A DNA stretch of 16,289 nucleotides from Nitriliruptorales bacterium (lineage in GTDB: Bacteria > Actinomycetota > Nitriliruptoria > Euzebyales > Egibacteraceae). Below the pieces are notes generated by a model. The model had not been told where the DNA came from. It worked only from the letters and a program-made list of their open reading frames with translations, and made no database searches. The translations under genes and the position numbers were made by a program. Where the stretch lies: contig SKPY01000504.1 of assembly GCA_007119305.1 (NCBI GenBank), positions 1 through 16,289 of the forward strand, written 5' to 3'. The number at the start of each line of letters is the position of its first letter. Positions within the stretch are counted from its first letter, which is position 1. This document shows, piece by piece, positions 1 to 5,744 of this stretch.

Positions 1-366
1 CCACGAGGACTGACCCGGGACCGGATCGACGAGCTCACCGTCGCACCGCCTCGCGACGACGCACCGCCGGGGACCCTCCGCGAGCGCGACCTGTCGGCAG
101 CCCGCCCGGGGTCGGGCGCAGGGCGGCGGACGCGCAGCGCGCTCGACGAGCTCAGCCCGCAGCGCTGGGACCGCGCCGACGCCGACCTCAGCGACCTCGA
201 CGTGGCGCCCAGCGCCCGTCCCGACGTCAGGGCAGCCCCGCTGCGGCTGCTGGGGGACCCACCGGGCTGGAAGGGGGCCCAGACGGCCTACGCGTCGTTC
301 GCCCCGCTGCTGGCTGCCGCCGCCGAGCAGGCCGAGGCACTGCTCGGCACGGACGAGCCCGCGTAG
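1..366 (+). CDS. C-terminal end of an unrecognised protein (5' end outside window)
   Basis: Reading frame 1 is open from the first base to a TAG at 364-366, giving about 121 residues of the C-terminus. The piece is rich in Ala, Pro, Arg and Asp. A low-complexity stretch is followed by a helical-looking end containing LRLLGDPPGW and FAPLLAAAAEQAEALLG. I do not recognise a family. The frame is supported by G/C-rich third positions and by its stop only 8 bases before the convergent stop of the next gene, which leaves no room for another gene. The start and any N-terminal domain lie outside the window, so function cannot be assigned. Confidence 0.6.
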   Translation, partial: PRGLTRDRIDELTVAPPRDDAPPGTLRERDLSAARPGSGAGRRTRSALDELSPQRWDRADADLSDLDVAPSARPDVRAAPLRLLGDPPGWKGAQTAYASFAPLLAAAAEQAEALLGTDEPA

Positions 367-374
367 CGCGTCGC

Positions 375-815
375 TCAGTCGCCCGGGGGTGGCGAGCCGG
401 TCGCCTTCTCCCAGCCGGCGGCCGCCCCGCGCTCGGCGACGAGCTTGGCCACCGCGATGCCGACCGCCGAGGCGACGGTCCAGCTGAGCGCCTCCCCCCA
501 ACCGGCCGACTGCGCTGCGGGATCGTCCGGTGGATCGTGCTTGCGTGCGGCGCGCCAGCCCGCGGTGAGCGCCTTGCGGACGACGATGCCGGACGCGACC
601 GCGGCGCCGGCGGCGGCGAGCTTCCAGAGGATGCGTTCCACGCTGTAGCCGATCTGTGCTCGAAGTTCGTGCTCCAGCTGGGCCAGTCCCTGGCCGAAGC
701 GGGCCCTGGCAGCTTCGACCGCGGCGGCCTGGGCCGCCAGCCCGTCGCCGGACGACTCCGCTCTGGTCGCGGTGACGGTGGGTTGCGTGGTGGTGCCTGC
801 CGTCGGCTCGCTCAC
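375..815 (-). CDS. DUF4235 family membrane-associated protein
   Basis: A 146-residue protein of unknown function. Residues about 30-55 form an amphipathic helix with ARARFGQGLAQLEHEL, resembling the short DUF3618 motif. The rest matches the DUF4235 pattern: an ILWKLAAAGAAVASGIVVRK membrane segment, then GWRAARK, an acidic/Pro linker, GWGEALSWTVASAVGIAVAKL as a second hydrophobic segment, and a final AAAGWEKATGSPPP. The GTG start at 815-813 overlaps the stop of the upstream holin-family gene by 4 bases (GTGA), which decides the start and implies translational coupling. Family members are small actinobacterial membrane proteins often found beside holin-family proteins; that pairing is established, the role is not. 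The frame stays open far upstream, but that extension is only the antisense shadow of the neighbouring region. Confidence 0.8.
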   Translation of the reverse strand: MSEPTAGTTTQPTVTATRAESSGDGLAAQAAAVEAARARFGQGLAQLEHELRAQIGYSVERILWKLAAAGAAVASGIVVRKALTAGWRAARKHDPPDDPAAQSAGWGEALSWTVASAVGIAVAKLVAERGAAAGWEKATGSPPPGD

Positions 816-1255
816 GGTTGTCTCCCGAGGTTGCGCTTCGCGTGCTCCACGTCTTCGCGCAGGCGTTCCTTGGCCGGCTCGAGGTCGATGGGGGTGGCCA
901 GCGCCTTGCGGCCGAGCAGCACCAGGATGGCAGCCACGAGCAGCAGCAGGCCCGCGACGATCAACGCCGACGCCCAACCGGGCAGGCCGGCAACCTCGGC
1001 GAGCGCGAAGCCGAGGGCGAGCAGCAGAGCGAGCCCGGCAAGCGCAGCGAGGACGCCCGCGCCGGCCAGGAGGCCCGCACCGGTGGCCTTGGCGCGGACG
1101 CCGATGAGCAGCTCCGCCTTGGCGAGCTCGATCTCCGCGCGCACGAGCGCGCTGGCGTCCTCCGCGACGGCGCGGGCAGCGGCGGCGGTGCCGACCGATG
1201 GACGGCGACCGAACGCGCCCTCGCTGCCCGCTTCTGGGCCTGGCGGTGCCGTCAT
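812..1255 (-). CDS. Phage holin family protein (DUF1469, Phage_holin_3_6-like)
   Basis: A 147-residue membrane protein. Residues about 20-60 form an amphipathic helix (VAEDASALVRAEIELAKAEL) typical of the Phage_holin_3_6/DUF1469 family. Two hydrophobic segments follow: GAGLLAGAGVLAALAGLALLLALGFALAEV (split here by family topology into one hairpin arm) and SALIVAGLLLLVAAILVLLG. A charged tail with EPAKERLREDVEHAKRNLG ends the protein. The ATG at 1255 is preceded by a good Shine-Dalgarno (GAGGAGAGG), which decides the start over in-frame codons further upstream. The gene leads a two-gene operon with the DUF4235 gene. Despite the family name, chromosomal members are not phage lysis genes; they are small inner-membrane proteins, probably envelope-related. 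It is divergent from a sigma factor gene. Confidence 0.87.
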   Translation of the reverse strand: MTAPPGPEAGSEGAFGRRPSVGTAAAARAVAEDASALVRAEIELAKAELLIGVRAKATGAGLLAGAGVLAALAGLALLLALGFALAEVAGLPGWASALIVAGLLLLVAAILVLLGRKALATPIDLEPAKERLREDVEHAKRNLGRQP

Positions 1256-1623
1256 GCGCTGCGGTCCTCTCCTCGTGCCCGGGTCTGCGGCTGCTCGTGT
1301 CACCGGCGTGTGCGCCGCACCGGGCGGCCTCGTGCGCCCACGCCCTACGAGCATGCCTACCCGCACGGGTGCGCATCGAACCAGCAACGCAACTCCGCGG
1401 AGACGGTGCGCTACAGTGGCCCGAAAGAAAGTGCTTGCCAGCAGCCCGGGTTGTCGTCGTACCCTTTGGGGAAGTCACGCCTGTTGATGGGAAGGCGTAG
1501 GCCCACGTCGCGCATGACGATCTGCAACGCCGTCAACGCTCCGGCGCCGCCGCCGCTGCGGCTTCTGGGGCCGTATCCGCACGCGTGCTGCCGCGCGCGT
1601 CCTGCCCACACGGACCGAGGAAG
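1256..1623. other. 368-bp divergent intergenic region with long sigma-factor leader
   Basis: No conventional gene is visible here. The region separates the minus-strand holin operon from the plus-strand sigma factor gene. It holds a plausible plus-strand -10 hexamer, TACAGT at 1412-1417, and a perfect 10-bp palindrome CTCCGCGGAG at 1393-1402 just upstream. It also has a short dyad ACCCGCACGGGT at 1359-1370. If the -10 is real, the sigma gene has a leader of roughly 200 nt. A short open frame in the leader (ATG 1486 or ATG 1513, TGA 1625-1627) runs into the sigma start. I see no known riboswitch consensus. Confidence 0.45.
1393..1417 (+). promoter_or_regulatory. Candidate promoter -10 with adjacent palindrome, upstream of the sigma factor
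   Basis: TACAGT at 1412-1417 fits the actinobacterial -10 pattern TANNNT. No clear -35 hexamer stands 17-18 bases upstream; that place is taken by a perfect palindrome, CTCCGCGGAG, at 1393-1402. A -10 with a weak -35 covered by a dyad is a common layout for a regulated promoter. The assignment is by pattern only. Confidence 0.3.
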
Positions 1624-2568
1624 GTGACTGCCCCGGTGGCCCAGATGGTCGAGGAGATGCCGCTGCACGATCACGTGCAGCTCTACCTGCGAGAGATGGC
1701 CCGCACCGCGCTGCTCACGGCGGAAGAGGAGGTCGACCTCGCCAAGCGCTACGAGGCAGGGCTGGAGGCCGAGCGCGTGCTCGGTGCGGGCAGGAGGCTC
1801 CCCGTCAAGCGCAAGCGCGAGCTCAACCTCGTCGACCGCGACGGCAAGCGGGCGAAGGAGCGGCTCGTGCAGGCGAACCTGCGCCTCGTCGTCTCCGTCG
1901 CCAAGCGCTACCAGGGCCAGGGGCTGCCGCTCCTCGACCTCATCCAAGAGGGCAACCTCGGGTTGCTGCGCGCGGTGGAGAAGTTCGACTACCGCCGCGG
2001 CTACAAGTTCTCCACCTACGCGACGTGGTGGATCCGGCAGGCCGTCGGCCGGGGCGTCGCCGACAAGGGCCGCACGATCCGCCTGCCCGTGCACATGATG
2101 GAACGGGTGCGGCGCGCGCTGTCCATGCAACGTGACCTCGCCGAGGCCCTCGGCCGCGAGCCCGCGCTCGAGGAGCTCGCCGAGGAGCTCGGTGAGGATG
2201 TCGCCACCGTCGAGGAGCTGCTCACCTACGCGCGCACCCCGACCTCGCTCGAAACCCCGGTCGGCGAGGACGGCGACGCCGAGCTCGGCGACTTCATCGA
2301 AGACCGCAACGCCGACGACCCGTTGGAGATGGCCGCGAAGGGGCTCGCGCGCCAGGAGCTGCTCGACGTGGTCGCCGGCCTGCCCGAGCGGGAGCGGATC
2401 ATCCTCGAGCTGCGCTTCGGGTTGCTCGACGGCGAGGCACGCACGCTCGACGACGTGGGGCGCTACTTCGGTCTCACCCGGGAGCGCATCCGCCAGCTCG
2501 AGGCGCGGGCGCTGTCGAAGCTGCGCCACCCCTCACGGGGCCGGGCGCTGTCGGACACCGCTGCCTGA
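1624..2568 (+). CDS. RNA polymerase sigma factor, sigma-70 family (group 2, SigB/HrdB type)
   Basis: A 314-residue primary-like sigma factor that directs RNA polymerase to promoters. Region 1.2 is at residues about 12-44 (HDHVQLYLREMART). Region 2 is at 80-141 (LVQANLRLVVSVAKRY, DLIQEGNLGLLRAVEKFDY, FSTYATWWIRQAV). Region 3 starts at RTIRLPVHM (150-158). Region 4.2 is at 272-303 (LDDVGRYFGLTRERIRQLEARAL, then LRHPSR). There is no acidic region 1.1, so it is a group 2 rather than housekeeping factor. Where relatives usually read ADQARTIR or ADQGRTIR, this protein has ADKGRTIR. Start: GTG 1624 follows GAGGAAG closely and overlaps the stop of a leader frame (GTGA). ATG 1585 and ATG 1645 are in-frame alternatives. 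It is divergent from the envelope operon, which it might control; that is inference. Confidence 0.93.
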   Translation: MTAPVAQMVEEMPLHDHVQLYLREMARTALLTAEEEVDLAKRYEAGLEAERVLGAGRRLPVKRKRELNLVDRDGKRAKERLVQANLRLVVSVAKRYQGQGLPLLDLIQEGNLGLLRAVEKFDYRRGYKFSTYATWWIRQAVGRGVADKGRTIRLPVHMMERVRRALSMQRDLAEALGREPALEELAEELGEDVATVEELLTYARTPTSLETPVGEDGDAELGDFIEDRNADDPLEMAAKGLARQELLDVVAGLPERERIILELRFGLLDGEARTLDDVGRYFGLTRERIRQLEARALSKLRHPSRGRALSDTAA

Positions 2569-2582
2569 GCGCTGAGCGCACA

Positions 2583-2600
2583 ACCCGCCGGCCCGCGGGT
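2583..2600 (+). terminator. Weak hairpin after the sigma factor gene
   Basis: ACCCGC at 2583-2588 and GCGGGT at 2595-2600 form a 6-bp stem with a 6-nt loop, 14 bases after the sigma stop. No T-run follows, so it is at best a GC-only attenuating hairpin. The bases just after it include TAGCCT at 2602-2607, a possible -10 for the next gene, which would then be nearly leaderless (ATG 2616). Confidence 0.3.
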
Positions 2601-2601
2601 G

Positions 2602-2607
2602 TAGCCT
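2602..2607 (+). promoter_or_regulatory. Possible -10 for a leaderless Gfo/Idh/MocA transcript
   Basis: TAGCCT fits TANNNT and ends 8 bases before the ATG at 2616. No Shine-Dalgarno lies between them. That arrangement is typical of leaderless transcripts, which are common in actinobacteria. No convincing -35 is visible. Confidence 0.35.
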
Positions 2608-2615
2608 TTGCCGTC

Positions 2616-3557
2616 ATGTTGCGCTGGGCACTTCTCGGCACGGGTCGTGCGGCGGCTGCGTGCTACGCGCCGGCGCTGCGAGCCGCAGGTCACGACCTGG
2701 CCGTGGTCGCGTCGCGTTCGCTCACGCGGGCGCAGGCGTTCGCCGCCAACCACGGGGTGCGCCGCGCGCGCGGCCGGTACGAGGACGCGCTCGAGGCGTC
2801 CGACGTCGACGCCGTGCTCGTCGCGCTGCCCAACGCCCTACACGAGCAGTGGGCGGGCGCCGCGCTCGAGGCCGGCAAGCACGTGTTGTGCCCCGCACCG
2901 GCTGCGCCGAGCGGCGAGGCGGTCGGGCGGATGGGAGCCGTGGCCGCCCGCACTGGCCGCCTGCTCGCCGAAGGGATCGCAGCCCGCCACCACCCTCGGT
3001 TCGTGGCGGTGCTCGACCTCGTGTGGGCCGGGGGCATCGGCGAGGTGCGGCTGATCTCGGCGAGCGCGTCCCGGCGGGTGCGCGATCCGCAGGACTTCCG
3101 CTGCCGCCTCGACCAGGGCGGCGGGGCGCTGCTCGACGTGGGCAGCCACGAGGTCGCGGTCGCGCGCTGGTTGGCCGGCACCGAGCCGACCGCGGTCCAG
3201 GCGGTGCAGACGCGCTGGTCGACGGGGGTCGACGGCACCACCGGAGCCGTGCTGGCCTTCCCCACGGGCGCGGTGGCGGCGCTCCAGGCGTCGTTCGACG
3301 CACGACCGCACGGCAGCCTGGAGATCGTCGGCAGCGACGGCTGCCTCACGCTCGACGACGCGTTCTTCGCCGGCCCCGACGTCGAGGTGACGTTGCGCCG
3401 CGACGGCGAGGTGGTCGGAGCCTGGCGCGCCGACCCCTTCGAGCGGCTGGTGTCGGCGTTCGCGACGGCTGCCGGGGGCGGGGCTGCGCTGCCGGACGTC
3501 GACGACAGCGTGGCGACCGCCGAAGTGCTCGACCGCATCCGCGCGGCCGGCGCCTAA
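2616..3557 (+). CDS. Gfo/Idh/MocA family oxidoreductase-like protein with altered EKP motif
   Basis: A 313-residue protein with the Gfo/Idh/MocA fold: an NAD(P)-binding Rossmann domain and a C-terminal alpha/beta domain that binds a sugar or polyol. The N-terminal dinucleotide site is WALLGTGRAA (residues 4-13). VDAVLVALPNALHEQWAGAALEAGKHV (64-90) is the usual core in which a cofactor-binding Asn and His occur. The C-terminal domain has the conserved GGGALLDVGSHEV (168-180) with the expected His178. The normal EKP motif after KHVLC is replaced by PAP (residues 93-95), so the family's catalytic lysine is an alanine here. The protein may bind a cofactor and ligand without ordinary dehydrogenase chemistry, or use another residue. 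Substrate unknown. It converges with the WYL gene 44 bases downstream. Confidence 0.88.
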   Translation: MLRWALLGTGRAAAACYAPALRAAGHDLAVVASRSLTRAQAFAANHGVRRARGRYEDALEASDVDAVLVALPNALHEQWAGAALEAGKHVLCPAPAAPSGEAVGRMGAVAARTGRLLAEGIAARHHPRFVAVLDLVWAGGIGEVRLISASASRRVRDPQDFRCRLDQGGGALLDVGSHEVAVARWLAGTEPTAVQAVQTRWSTGVDGTTGAVLAFPTGAVAALQASFDARPHGSLEIVGSDGCLTLDDAFFAGPDVEVTLRRDGEVVGAWRADPFERLVSAFATAAGGGAALPDVDDSVATAEVLDRIRAAGA

Positions 3558-3601
3558 GCCGCCGCGCTGCTGGCGCCCTCGCCGGAGCACGGGCCGCGGG
3601 G

Positions 3602-4801
3602 TCACCGCCGCGGTGCGAGCTTGCGCGCGTGCGCGCGGCGCTGCGGCTCCCAGCTGACGGCGTCGCCGTGCGTGGCGAACTCCCGCTGCGGGTCGGGTTT
3701 CACGAGCTCGAACCCCTCCCCGGTCTCCATGACCGCGAGCCCCTTGCGCAACCGCCTGCACACCGCGTTGACGAGCCACAGCGGCTCGCGCACCTGTGCG
3801 CTGCCCGCCCAGGCGCACAGCTGCTCCATCACGTCCCAGGCGAGCGCCGTCGGAAACGCCCCGCGGACCCGCCAGGCGTCCACCTCGACCTGCTCCGCAG
3901 CCTCGGCCCGGATGCCCAGGAGATCGCGTGCGACGAGCACCTGATACAGCCCGTGCGAGACGTCCAGCGCGATGGGCGCCTCGTGCAGGCGCAGCGTGCG
4001 GGGCAGCGGGGGGGACCAGCCCGGCAGCGGCTGGACCTCCAGGAGCCGGTCCAGCGCGAACTGCCGGTCGACCCCCGTGCGCTGCCCGGCCGCGTCCACC
4101 GGCACGCACAGCGCCTTCACGGCCGAGCCGAGGGTGACGTAGCGGACCGGCACGAGCTCGTAGGCACGCTCGAAGCCGGAGTTCATCGAGAAGTACCGCA
4201 CCCGCACGGGGCGGCCGTCGTCCCGGGCCGCCTCGAAGCGCTCGAGCGTCGCGGCGCTGGCACGGTACTTGGCCGTCAGGCGGGGCCGGTCGCCGCTGGC
4301 CACACCAGGCACGAGCCCGTCCAGGGCCGCGAGCGCGAGCGCGGCGAGCGGTCCGTCGAGCCGATCCAGGATCGCCTTGGCGAACGCGAGCCCCCTGGTG
4401 GCGGACGCGTCGAGGGTGGGGAAGGGCTCCGCCAGGCGCACGACACCGCCGGCGTCGACGATGCCGGGCGCCCCAGGGGTCCCGCGACGCGTCCCCGGGC
4501 GCAGCTCGCGGAGCCGGTTGTCGAGGTCGCTGGCCCCGACCCACCCCACGCGGCGCAGGGCAGCGAGCAGGTCCCCGCGCGCTGCCGGACCGGCCGCCAG
4601 ACGGCGTAGCAGCGCCAGCCGCTGTGCCCGGGCGTGGCCGTCGGCGTCGGGGCGCGGATGGGCGTCCACGTAGGCCTGGGCGCGCTCCTGCCAGACGGGG
4701 TCGGCAGGGACAGGCTCGGCGGTCACCCCCAGCCAGGCGGCGACGTCGCGGGCGTCGATCTGCCGCGTGCTGCCGTCGACCACGGCGGGCAGCGCATGCA
4801 T
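3602..4801 (-). CDS. WYL domain-containing transcriptional regulator
   Basis: A 399-residue protein. Residues 185-260 fit a WYL domain: a helix ending in RPVRVRYFS, ELVPVRYVTLGSAVKALCVPVD, and the closing RQFALDRLLEV, the usual end of WYL folds. The region after it (about 265-345) fits the WCX extension. Residues about 56-104 (RAQRLALLRRLAAG..., ASDLDNRLRELRPG) look like a winged-helix or HTH DNA-binding domain, though weakly. WYL regulators sense small ligands or nucleic acid and often repress their own gene. ATG 4801 has a weak GAGG upstream. The promoter at 4834-4862 with a dyad between its -35 and -10, and a second copy in the leader, suggests autoregulation. The gene is divergent from a Cro/C1-type HTH gene. 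Confidence 0.78.
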   Translation of the reverse strand: MHALPAVVDGSTRQIDARDVAAWLGVTAEPVPADPVWQERAQAYVDAHPRPDADGHARAQRLALLRRLAAGPAARGDLLAALRRVGWVGASDLDNRLRELRPGTRRGTPGAPGIVDAGGVVRLAEPFPTLDASATRGLAFAKAILDRLDGPLAALALAALDGLVPGVASGDRPRLTAKYRASAATLERFEAARDDGRPVRVRYFSMNSGFERAYELVPVRYVTLGSAVKALCVPVDAAGQRTGVDRQFALDRLLEVQPLPGWSPPLPRTLRLHEAPIALDVSHGLYQVLVARDLLGIRAEAAEQVEVDAWRVRGAFPTALAWDVMEQLCAWAGSAQVREPLWLVNAVCRRLRKGLAVMETGEGFELVKPDPQREFATHGDAVSWEPQRRAHARKLAPRR

Positions 4802-4810
4802 ACGGGCCTC

Positions 4811-4822
4811 GTCAGATTTGAC
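4811..4822. promoter_or_regulatory. Operator-like dyad, copy 1 (GTCAGATTTGAC)
   Basis: An imperfect dyad with GTCA/TGAC arms, identical at 10 of 12 positions to copy 2, whose first base is 32 bp away. It lies in the predicted 5' leader of the WYL gene, and it also contains TTGACT (4818-4823, running one base past the dyad), which resembles a plus-strand -35 for the HTH gene. Confidence 0.5.
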
Positions 4823-4833
4823 TACAGGCGCTG

Positions 4834-4862
4834 ATCGTAGCCGTCAGGTCTGACAGCCACAA
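4834..4862 (-). promoter_or_regulatory. Promoter of the WYL regulator gene
   Basis: Read on the minus strand, TTGTGG (4862-4857) and TACGAT (4839-4834) are separated by exactly 17 bases, a good sigma-70 -35/-10 pair. The predicted start of transcription is near 4827, giving a leader of about 26 nt before ATG 4801. A 12-bp dyad fills the spacer between the two hexamers, where a bound repressor would block polymerase. Confidence 0.55.
4843..4854. promoter_or_regulatory. Operator-like dyad, copy 2 (GTCAGGTCTGAC)
   Basis: A perfect dyad with 5-bp arms (GTCAG/CTGAC) and a 2-bp spacer. It sits between the -35 and -10 of the WYL promoter. Its distance of 32 bp from copy 1 is close to three helical turns, so two dimers would bind the same DNA face. 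Likely ligand proteins are the WYL regulator itself or the divergent HTH protein; which one is unknown. Confidence 0.55.
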
Positions 4863-4902
4863 GGCGACATGCTGCGGGTGTCGTCTGCACCAGGAGGTTG
4901 CC

Positions 4903-5322
4903 ATGCTGGCACGCAGGATCGAGCCCCCGTTGCCACCATCGGAGCCGGAGAACCAGCGGCGATCAGCGGCCGCCAGGGCGGAGGGACGCTGGCGCACACA
5001 GGGCTACCGGCCCACGCGCGGGCCGCACGGCCCTGTCCGCTGGTGGGAACGGGCGGCGCCACGCGGCGACGAGCAGCTGTGGGCGGCCGTGCGGCGGCTG
5101 CAGGCCCGGCGCATCACGCTCGATGCGTCCGTGGCCGGGCTTGCCCGCGCCCTGGCGCAGCAGGGGCAGCCCATCAGCCGCGAGACGCTGTCGCGGGTGT
5201 TGAACGGCAAGCAGGCCACCTCGTGGGAGACCGTCGAGCGGCTCGCCTACCTGCTGGGGGTCGACCTCGGCGCGCACGGACCCGACGTCGACCCGCCCGA
5301 CGGCCCGCAGGGTGCCGCGTGA
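4903..5322 (+). CDS. Cro/C1-type (XRE) helix-turn-helix protein with basic N-terminal arm
   Basis: A 139-residue DNA-binding protein. Residues 76-122 form a Cro/C1-type HTH: SVAGLARALAQQG, then the recognition region ISRETLSRVLNGKQATSW and the closing helix ETVERLAYLLGVDL. The first 70 residues are rich in Arg, Pro and Trp (RWRTQGYRPTRG, VRWWER) and match no domain I know; they may be a DNA or protein contact arm. The C-terminal tail is short and Asp/Pro-rich. ATG 4903 has an excellent Shine-Dalgarno, AGGAGGT at 4892-4898. The gene is divergent from the WYL regulator across a region with two operator-like dyads, so the two regulators may share control elements. Confidence 0.83.
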   Translation: MLARRIEPPLPPSEPENQRRSAAARAEGRWRTQGYRPTRGPHGPVRWWERAAPRGDEQLWAAVRRLQARRITLDASVAGLARALAQQGQPISRETLSRVLNGKQATSWETVERLAYLLGVDLGAHGPDVDPPDGPQGAA

Positions 5323-5342
5323 AGCGCGGTTGCCGCTAGCAT

Positions 5343-5371
5343 GCCGGGGCAGTCGGGCGCCTGGCCCCGGC
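5343..5371 (+). terminator. GC-rich hairpin after the HTH gene
   Basis: GCCGGGGC at 5343-5350 and GCCCCGGC at 5364-5371 form a perfect 8-bp stem with a 13-nt loop. No T-run follows. It may end the HTH transcript. Alternatively, if TAGCAT at 5337-5342 is the -10 of the next gene, the hairpin would lie in that gene's 5' leader. Confidence 0.4.
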
Positions 5372-5410
5372 TGTTGCGACCGCGTACGCGCCCCACGAAA
5401 GGCGAGCGAG

Positions 5411-5719
5411 ATGGCGTCGATGATCGTGCTCTACACCAAGCCCGACGACGTGGCCGGATTCGAGGCGCACTACCGGGAGGCGCACCTGCCGCTCGTCGCG
5501 GCGGTCCCCGACGTGACGGGCACGACAGTCACTCGGATCACCGGCACGCCCCGGGGGCCGGCCCCCTACTACCTGGCGACGGAGATCCGCTTCGGCGCAA
5601 GCGAGACGCTGAGCGCCGCACTGCGCACCGAGGAGATGATGGCGGTCAGCAAGGACGCGATGGCGCTCTGCCAGCGCTACGGCACGGAGGCCACGATCCT
5701 GCTCGGCGAGGACTTCTGA
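5411..5719 (+). CDS. EthD family protein (dimeric alpha-beta barrel fold)
   Basis: A 102-residue protein with the pattern of the EthD family: MIVLYTKPDDVAGFEAHYREAHLPLV (residues 4-29), where the Y-x3-H-x-PL element is the family signature. A second half with PYYLATEIRFGASETLSAALRTEEMM completes a ferredoxin-like alpha/beta half. Members act as small dimeric barrels; EthD itself is needed for ETBE degradation by a cytochrome P450 system, but most members have no known substrate. I would not assign a reaction here. ATG 5411 is preceded by AAAGGCGAG as a Shine-Dalgarno, and the family motif begins just after it, so the longer in-frame upstream reading is unlikely. It converges with the pRiA4b ORF-3-like gene. 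Confidence 0.85.
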   Translation: MASMIVLYTKPDDVAGFEAHYREAHLPLVAAVPDVTGTTVTRITGTPRGPAPYYLATEIRFGASETLSAALRTEEMMAVSKDAMALCQRYGTEATILLGEDF

Positions 5720-5744
5720 CCGCGCGCTCCGGTGCTGTCGGAGC

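Noticed and set aside
816..1478. Minus-strand extension of the DUF4235 frame to 1478
   Set aside because: It runs antisense-shifted through the holin-family gene with Arg-rich, low-complexity sequence. The GTGA overlap fixes the real start at 815.
1585..1623. ATG 1585 as the start of the sigma factor gene
   Set aside because: It lacks a Shine-Dalgarno and adds a Cys/Pro/Arg-rich stretch unlike sigma N-termini. GTG 1624 is preferred, though its own Shine-Dalgarno is very close, so the choice is not certain.
1424..1623. Riboswitch in the sigma factor leader
   Set aside because: I looked for cobalamin, ydaO-type and other common consensus boxes and found none that fit.
2838..4544. Very long minus-strand and plus-strand frames across the Gfo and WYL genes
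   Set aside because: They are Arg/Ala/Gly/Pro-rich shadows caused by high GC. The Gfo and WYL frames show clear family motifs.
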